Below are positions 58,001 through 64,000 of a stretch of 64,000 nt of DNA, one piece after another. The number at the start of each line of letters is the position of its first letter. Within the stretch, counting starts at the first letter, position 1. Source of the DNA: Aquila chrysaetos chrysaetos. Its lineage: Eukaryota; Chordata; Aves; Accipitriformes; Accipitridae. The notes beneath the pieces are model-generated. The model searched no databases and was not told where the DNA came from. It saw only the letters and a list, made by a program, of their open reading frames with translations. A program made the position numbers and the translations under genes. Location: contig NW_024470397.1 of assembly GCF_900496995.4 (NCBI RefSeq), positions 80,071-144,070 on the forward strand. The letters are read 5' to 3'.

Positions 58001-60979
58001 TGTGTACTGGTCTGTACTGGTCCATACTGGTGCGTATTGGTCCACACTGGTGTGTGTACTGGTCCGTACTGGTGTGTGTGTACCAGTCTGTACTGGTCCC
58101 TACTGGTCCACACTATTGTGTACTGGTCCACACTGGTGTGTGTACTGGTCCGTACTGGTCTGATGTCACCCACCCGCAGGTGTCTTCGCCTCTGTCTCCA
58201 AGATCTCCAAGGCGGAGGAGCAGCCCCCAGCGCCCTCCCCCCCCCCGCAGCCCCCCGGGACCCCCGGCCCGAGCCCCCCACAAGGCCCGGAAGGACAAGA
58301 GAGGTATGCCCTGCCTCGGCCTACCACGCCCTGCCACGCCCCGGACCCCTGGGTCCTGTCCGTTCCCCCCCCACCCCCCATCCCCCTCACCCCATCCCCT
58401 TTACTTTGTGCTTCCCCTTGGCTCCGCCCCCCTGCATGCTCATTGGAGGAGAGCAGGGAGCCTCAGGATTGGCTGGCTGGGGGCGGGGAATGTGAAACCC
58501 CGCCCACCCACAGAAGGGGGTGGAGTTCGGGCAGAGGGGAGTGCTCTGCTTTAGCCCCACCCCCTGTGCTGCCACACCCGGGTTATGGATGGGGGCGGGG
58601 CCTGCCAGGGTGGGGTGCATGGGGGGGTGGAGCTGTACAGGGTGGTGCCTGGGAGGGGGCGTGTCCCACCCGACTCTGCCCCTGGCAGGCTCATCGGGAG
58701 GTAGGGTCAGGGTGGGGGTGTGGCTGTGAGTGGGTGGGGCTAGGCAGGGGTGGTGGTGTGCGTGACCCCACCCCTCGGCCACACCTGTAAGGAGGGGGGT
58801 GGCTGCACCGGGAGGGCCGAGGGGTGTGGCCGTGCAGTGGGTGTGGCCGGTCTGATTCCCCCCCCCCCCCGCAGCGCCCCGGAAGCGTGGTGGGGCGTGG
58901 CTGGACCGGGAGGGGCGCCGCGTGGCCCCGGGGGATGCGGTGCTGGTGGCCGGACAGCGCCCGGGGCGGGCCCGGTTCTATGGGCGCACTGACTTCGCCC
59001 CTGGTGAGAGGGACCGCCCCGGGACCCCCCTGGGACCCCCCCCAACCTGGGGACCCCGCCCCAGACCCCCTCCGTGGGACTGACCCTGTGGGACTCGCCC
59101 AGGACAGACCTCCTTGGGCTCCCCCCGTGGGACATCCCCCTCCCCACACCCTCGGACCCCCTCCCGGGACACCCCCATGGGAACCCCCCCTTGCACGCCC
59201 CCCGCCACCCCGAGACCCCCTTTGGACCCCTCCCCCCATGGGACACTCCCCCCCCCAACCTGTGACCCCCCCCCAGGACCCTCTCATGGTGTGGACCGTG
59301 TGGGACCCCCCCACAATGGGACCCCCCCCGGGACCCCCTCCCACCCTGGGACCCCCCCTCCTTGGGATCCCCCCATTGGACCGCCCGCCCACCCAGAACC
59401 CCCCTGGGACCCCCCCAAACCCTGGGACCCCCCCCCGGGACACCCCCCGGGGACTGACCCCCTGGGATGCCCCCCCCCCACCTTGGAACTGCACCCTTGG
59501 ACCCCCCCCACCATGGGATCTCCCCACATCCCAGGACCCCCCCGGGAGCCCCCCCAACCTGGGACCCCCCCAGTACCCCCACCATGGGACACCCCCCCAT
59601 GAGAACCCCCTCATAAGACCCCCCCTCATGGGACACTCCCCCCATCATGGGACCCCCCACCCTGGGACACTCCCCCCCCCGATAGGACCCCCCCCAACCT
59701 GCCCCCCCCCCCCCCCAGGGGTACTGGTTCGGGGTGGAGCTGGACTCAGCCGGGGGGAAACACGACGGCTCTGTTTTCGGGGTGCGGTACTTCTCCTGCC
59801 CCCCCAAACACGGTGTCTTCGCTCCCCCCCTCCCGTGTGCAGAGGTAACGGGACACACACACACACAACATTGGGGGGGGACACATTGCTGGGGGGGGGA
59901 CATTGGGGGGACACAGGGGGGCTTTGGGGGATATTGGGGGGTGGGGGCCGGGGGGGGACAAGGAGGGGCGGGGGGGGCAGAGGGGGGTCAGGTCTCTGTC
60001 CCATGTGTGTCCCCCCGGTGACATTTGCCGCCCCCCCCCCCAGGGTCGGGGGTCCCAGGGAGGAGCCGGGGGATGGCACCCCAGAAAAGAAGGTGCAGCA
60101 GGTCACTGGTGCGTGCTGATTGGCTGCTGGGGGGAAGGGGCTGGGGCACTGCTGATTGGTCAGTGGGTGGGGTGCTGTTGACTGGCTGGTGGGTGGGGTG
60201 CGGCCTTCGGGATTGGTTGGTGGGCCCTCATGATGGGCTGGTGGGTGGGGTACTGCTGATTGGCTGGTTGGTAGGGTGGGCTACTTCTGATTGGCTGGTG
60301 GGTATTATGGGGGACTGCTAATTGGCTGGGGGGTATTATGGGGGACTGCTGATTGGCCAGGATGGGATGGTTTGTTGCTGATTGGCCAGCAGGAGGAGGG
60401 CTCACTTTGGATTAGCTGGCAGGGCAGAGGGTTTTGCTGTTGATTGGCTAGCAGGGCATGGAGCAGCTGATTGGCCAGCAGGCAGCCTATCCCCCTGCTG
60501 ACTGGCTAGCAAGACAGCCACACCCCCCACCCCAGGCCTCTGCTGATTGGCCAAGCTTTCCCCACCCACCCCATTGGCCAGCTGGAGGGTGAAACCTCCC
60601 ACTGATTGGCTGGCCGGACCCTGCCCCCATTTCCCCACCCCCACAATGGCTGGCGGGGGGCAGAGGGGCTGTGACTGTGTGTGTGTGTGTGTGTTGTGTT
60701 GTCCCCCCCCCCCCCGTGTCCCCCCCGATGTCCCCACAGTGTCACAGCCCAAGCGCAACTTCCCGGCGGTGCGGACCCCGAAGGACATCACCTCAGAGAG
60801 CTCCTTCTCCAGGTGTGGTGGGGGTGACACACTGGGGGGGGGTGTGGGGGGGGACATGGGGACACTCCTGGTGTGTGTCCTCCCCCCACCCCACCCTGCC
60901 CCATGGTGACCCCTCTGTCCCCAGGTTACTCTTCTGCTGCTGGTTCCCCTGGATGCTGCGGGCCGAGATGCAGTCCTAA
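52033..60979 (+). CDS. CLIP3: CAP-Gly domain-containing linker protein 3
   Basis: Coding exons: 52033-52166, 52719-52858, 53350-53443, 54027-54188, 55015-55133, 56425-56661, 57431-57567, 58180-58303, 58875-59003, 59719-59844, 60044-60108, 60740-60812 and 60925-60979. CLIP3 (CLIPR-59) links Golgi/plasma-membrane traffic, microtubules and AKT. Seen in order: ankyrin repeats ([47 protein letters not shown]), a first CAP-Gly ([20 protein letters not shown]), a second CAP-Gly ([19 protein letters not shown]), and the C-terminal anchor [18 protein letters not shown], whose paired Cys are palmitoylated in the family. Frame breaks occur at G9 (52065-52073), G9 (57529-57537), C7 (59824-59830), probably in the C-run of exon 8 and at the 59719 junction. 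All are at homopolymers, so error is likely. Confidence 0.95.
52865..53335. repeat. Minisatellite in CLIP3 intron 3
   Basis: Units like GGTAACTGGGAGCACTGGGA, with two nearly identical 64-bp copies near 53060-53165. Confidence 0.88.
53455..53990. repeat. Minisatellite in CLIP3 intron 4
   Basis: CCCAGTGTCCCCATGTCCCC-type units, 15-30 bp. Confidence 0.9.
54200..54960. repeat. Minisatellite in CLIP3 intron 5
   Basis: About 20 copies of a 30-39-bp unit with the core GGACACTGGGGTCCCTTGGG. Confidence 0.93.
55140..56310. repeat. Minisatellite in CLIP3 intron 6
   Basis: 1.2 kb of GGGATTGGGAGGGATTGGGG-type units. G-runs of three or more at short spacing make G-quadruplexes likely on the plus strand. 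Confidence 0.93.
56665..57420. repeat. Long-unit tandem repeat in CLIP3 intron 7
   Basis: Four imperfect copies of a unit of about 170-190 bp containing CAGGCAGCACCC, AGGATGCTCTGCGTGGGG and TGGGGTTTTGGGGTG blocks. Confidence 0.85.
57785..58165. repeat. TACTGGTC minisatellite in CLIP3 intron 8
   Basis: About 25 copies of the 8-12-bp block TGTGTACTGGTCCA. Confidence 0.93.
59010..59715. repeat. C-rich minisatellite in CLIP3 intron 10
   Basis: Units such as GGGACCCCCCCAACCTGGGA with frequent C7-C10 runs, running into the splice acceptor of the next exon. Confidence 0.9.
60110..60650. repeat. ATTGGCTGG array in CLIP3 intron 12
   Basis: About 20 copies of GCTGATTGGCTGGTGGG-like units, each an inverted CCAAT box. 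Confidence 0.9.
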
Positions 60980-62250
60980 CCCCGCCCCCCCGGCCTCGCT
61001 GGGCCCCTCCCACCCCCCTGCCACCCCTCCCCCACCCAGTGCCCTTGGTCCCCTCCCCTCCCCCCCCGCCCTGGGGGGGGGGAGACGTGATGTGACACCC
61101 CTTCCCCCCCCTGCCCCAAACCCTGACTCCCTTTGCGCCAGGCTGTTGACTCTGGAACCTACTTATTACAGCGACAGGGTGGCAGGGGGGGTGAGTTGAG
61201 GCCAGCCAGCCTCTCCCCTGACCCCTGTTTTGGGCTGTTCACCCTTGAACCTACTGATAACAGTGATGGGGATTTGCTGGTGCCAAGACACACACCCCCA
61301 CCCACCCACTCATTTTGGGCTGTTCACCATGGAACATACTGATAACAGTGATGGGGATTAGCTGGTGCCAGCCCCTCCCCCCCCCCCCCCCCCCCCCCCC
61401 CCCTTTGGGCTGCTCTCTCTGGAGCCTACTGATTACAGTGATGGGATGAGTTGATGCCAGCCCCCAACCACCTTTGCACCCTGCCCCCCCAGCCCTCTTT
61501 TGTGGCTGTTCACTCTGGAACCTACTGATTACAGCGATGGGGGTGAGCTGACGCCTGCCCCTCTGACCACCCTCTTAACACCTGTTTTGGGCTGTTCACC
61601 CTGGAACCTACTGATTACAGTGATGGGGTGTTGCTGCCAGCCCCACCCACAAGCCCCTCTGCCCCCTCCTCCCCATATTGGGCTGCTCATTCTGGAACCT
61701 ACTGATTAGTTACAGGGAATTGATGCCAGGATCCCTCCCAGAATATTTCTGGGCCCCGCTAAGCCCGGTTCCTCCAGGCGGTTCACTCTGGAACCCACTG
61801 ATTACGCTTGTGAGGAGTGAGCCAATGCCAACCTGCCCCTCCCCCCCCCCCCCCCCCCCGCGTTTTGGGTTGTTCACACTGGAAGCTGCTGACTACAATT
61901 GGGAGAAGAGGGATTTATGCCAGGGACCTGCCGCAAACCTGTTCTTGAGCCGTTAACTCTGGAAACTACTGATTATACCCGGGGGGGGGGGGGGCATTTT
62001 ATGGAAAACTGGTTTGGTGGATACTCCAGTGGCTGCTAGTGGGGTTGAGGACCCCCCCCCAAAAAAAAAGGGACCCAGGCGTCCGGGCCCCCCCCCCCCC
62101 CCCGCAGTAGCAATAACATCCCATCCCCCTGCGATCGTGTGAGTGGCTTTAATGTCCCCATCCCCCCGCCCGTGCCCTGCCCCCCCGCTGCCGCATGGTC
62201 CCCCCCGGACCCGCTTCTGCCACCAATAAACACCTTTATACGTCCCACGG
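60980..62250 (+). other. CLIP3 3' UTR region with 100-bp tandem repeat
   Basis: From about 61130 to 61985 eight or nine copies of a unit of roughly 100-120 bp, each with GGAACCTACTGATTACAGTG. Then a polyadenylation signal AATAAA at 62225-62230, probably the end of the CLIP3 transcript. C- and G-homopolymers are frequent. Confidence 0.75.
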
Positions 62251-62254
62251 CTCT

Positions 62255-62610
62255 GGGGGGGGACCCCAAAGCTGGGGGGGGGGGGGGCTCGGGGGATGGG
62301 GGAGGGCCCCAAAGATGTGGGGGGCTGGGGGGGGACCCCAAATCTGGGGCAGAGACCCCAAAGCTGGGGAGGGATACAGGGGAGGGGGGCACCCCGAACC
62401 TGGGGGGGGCTCAGGGGGTTGTGGGGGGACCCCAAAGCTGGGGGAGGACTCGGGGGATGGGGGAAAGCCCCAAAGCTGGGGGGGGGGACTTGGGGGGCTG
62501 TGGGGGCACCCAAAATCTGGGGGAGACCCCAAAGCTGGGGTGGCGACATGGAGGAGGGGGGGGGACCCCAAAGCTGGAGGGGTACATGGGGGGGCGTGGG
62601 GTCCCAGTGA
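62255..62610. repeat. Minisatellite between CLIP3 and CAPNS1
   Basis: GGGGACCCCAAAGCTGGGGG-type units, about 25-35 bp. Confidence 0.9.
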
Positions 62611-62689
62611 GGTCACTGGGACAGGGGGAGTCCACGGCTGGGGGGAGATCGGGGGGAGGACACGGGCTAGGGGACACACGGACTGGGGG

Positions 62690-62985
62690 AGTAGGCCCCC
62701 CACCCCGCCGCTCCAGCGCCGCCATCTTGTTCCGGCGCGGCGCGGTGGCGTCAGACGCGCGACCAGAAGGGGGGTGCCCTCTTCCCCGAGTACGCCCACA
62801 CCGACTGCCTGGCTCCGCCCCGGGCTCTTGGTCCCGCCCCCTTCCTTCCCGCCAGCGCGCCGCGCTGCTTGAGCCCGCTCGGCCCCGCCCCCTCAGCGCC
62901 CCGGCCACGCCCCCCTCCGCGCTCGCGGACGCCTGAGTCCCCGGGGCGGGTCCCGCAGTCGCTCCGCGCCGCCGCCGGGCCCGCA
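62690..62985 (+). promoter_or_regulatory. CAPNS1: CAPNS1 CpG-island promoter and non-coding exon 1
   Basis: GC-box-rich (CCCCGCCCC, CCACGCCCCC) CpG island ending in a GCAG|GTACCG donor near 62985. The acceptor TTCTTCCAG at 63664 begins the first coding exon. Confidence 0.6.
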
Positions 62986-63164
62986 GGTACCGAGACCCCC
63001 CCGGGACTCCCCCCGGGGACCGACATCCCCCCCTCCTCCCCCTCCCCGGGGTCCCCCCCGGTCCTTCCTCCCCACAACGGCTCCGTGACTCAGCTCCGGC
63101 CCCGCCCGGTTCCCGGAAATCCGCACCCGCAGGCGGGAGGGGCTGAGTCCCCCCCATCCCGCGG

Positions 63165-63640
63165 TGGGGGGGATATCTGTGGGGCTGGGAGGGGATCCAT
63201 AGGGCCCAGGGGGGGTCTGCAGGGCCCGGGAGGATCTATGGGGCCCGGGGAAGACCCATAGGGCTGGGGGGATCTACAGGGGCCAGGAGGGTCTCTAGGG
63301 CTGGGGGGATCCATAGGGCTGGGGGGGATCTATAGGGCCCGGGGGGGGTCTGTAGGACCCCAGGTGTATGTAGGGGCCGTGGGTGTCTATAGAACCCGGG
63401 AGGTCTGTAGTGCTGGGGGGGTGTGGTGGGTGTTATGTACAGAGCTTGGGGGGGCTCTCTAGGATCCTTCAGGCGCTCATGGGGGGCGTGTCTTATGGGT
63501 CCAGGCGGGGCTTAGAGAAAATGGGGGTCTATAGGTTCCAGGGGTGTCTGTAGGGCCCGAGGGGGATGGGGGCGTCCTAGGGCCCCGGGCGGGGCTATAG
63601 GGTCTGGAGGAGTCCACGGTGCTGTAGGGCGTCGACCTAA
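63165..63640. repeat. Minisatellite in CAPNS1 intron 1
   Basis: GGGGATCTATAGGGCCCGGG-type units of about 25-30 bp. Confidence 0.9.
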
Positions 63641-63664
63641 CGCTGTTTTCTTCTTTTCTTCCAG

Positions 63665-63986
63665 CCTCTCCCAGTAACCCCCCAGTGGCCCCCCAGTGCT
63701 CCCAGGAACCTCTAGTACCCCCCCCAGTGCTCCCCCAGCACTCCCAACAGCCCCCCAGTGCTCCCAGTAACCCCCCAGTGCTCCCAGTGCCCCCCTTTGT
63801 GGGGACCATGTTTCTGGTGAAGGGGTTGCTGGGGGGGGGGGGAGGCGGAGGGGGTGGGGGGGGGGCTCCCCGGGGGCATCGGTTCGGTGCTGGGGGGGGC
63901 TGCTGAGCGGTGGCGGTGCAGGGGGGCGCGGGGGCGGCGCCGGGGGGGGCCATGGGGGTCCTGGGGGGCGTCATCAGTGCCATCAG
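63665..63986 (+). CDS. CAPNS1: Calpain small subunit 1, first coding exon (partial)
   Basis: Exon from acceptor 63664 to donor GTGAGG at 63987. The first 140 bases are 5' UTR with a CCCAGTGCTCCCAGTAA minisatellite. ATG at 63808 begins MFLVKGLLGGGGGGG, the Gly-rich, membrane-binding N-terminus of the regulatory subunit of calpain-1/2. The exon ends with MGVLGGVISAI, also characteristic. The two ends are in different frames: the G-runs at 63831-63865 and later shift reading to a TGA near 63904, again at homopolymers. The EF-hand exons lie beyond the window. Start chosen from the conserved MFLV. Confidence 0.87.
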
Positions 63987-64000
63987 GTGAGGGGAAAGAG

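Noticed and set aside
58691-60119. ORFs of 312-431 codons around CLIP3 exons 9-11
   Set aside because: Gly/Pro-rich read-through of intron repeats. True exons are short and bounded by GT-AG.
61380-61405. C-homopolymer of about 24 bases as a functional element
   Set aside because: Common in this GC-rich DNA and prone to length error. Nothing supports a function.
53455-62610. Regular repeats considered as a CRISPR array
   Set aside because: Tandem repeats with no unique spacers, inside introns of an animal genome.

Overview
The window is nuclear DNA from a bird. Evidence: intron-containing vertebrate genes in the order POLR2I, WDR62, THAP8, CLIP3 (a conserved block of human 19q13), chicken-repeat-1 (CR1) LINEs, a solo LTR of a type I know as common in birds, and a very GC-rich, gene-dense landscape with minisatellites in most introns, as on a small microchromosome. 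The species cannot be named from sequence alone.

Bases 1-24431 are a stack of endogenous retroviruses (ERVs), nearly all on the minus strand. An old class I provirus is split: gag and the front half of protease lie at 22.4-24.3 kb, the back half of protease, pol and env at 1-5.1 kb. Between the halves are LTR-like sequences. In them sits provirus B (5432-21190, gammaretrovirus-like, tRNA-His primer site, CTAG target duplication). Inside the 5' LTR of B sits provirus C (14108-21025, class III-like pol, tRNA-Ser primer site, GCATT target duplication). C has almost identical LTRs but lacks the RNase H and integrase part of pol, which leaves pol and env fused in one 939-codon frame.

Bases 24432-26326 hold a CR1 fragment interrupted by a solo LTR, then a minisatellite against the POLR2I promoter. 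POLR2I (+, six exons) and WDR62 (-, about 11.5 kb) are convergent. WDR62 and THAP8 (+, four exons) share a CpG-rich divergent promoter. After THAP8 come a CTATAG-rich minisatellite, an LTR and a nearly full-length CR1 (46554-50570). CLIP3 (+, 52033-60979 coding) follows, then the promoter and first coding exon of CAPNS1 (+), which runs off the window.

POLR2I makes an RNA polymerase II subunit, WDR62 a centrosome/spindle scaffold, THAP8 a zinc-finger DNA-binding protein, CLIP3 a membrane-anchored CAP-Gly/ankyrin trafficking protein, and CAPNS1 the calpain regulatory subunit. They share a neighbourhood, not a pathway. Two oddities run through the host genes. POLR2I and WDR62 carry unexpected changes at conserved positions, many of the C-to-T or G-to-A kind, and WDR62 has two in-frame stops. 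Several frames also break exactly at G or C homopolymers, which may be assembly error.
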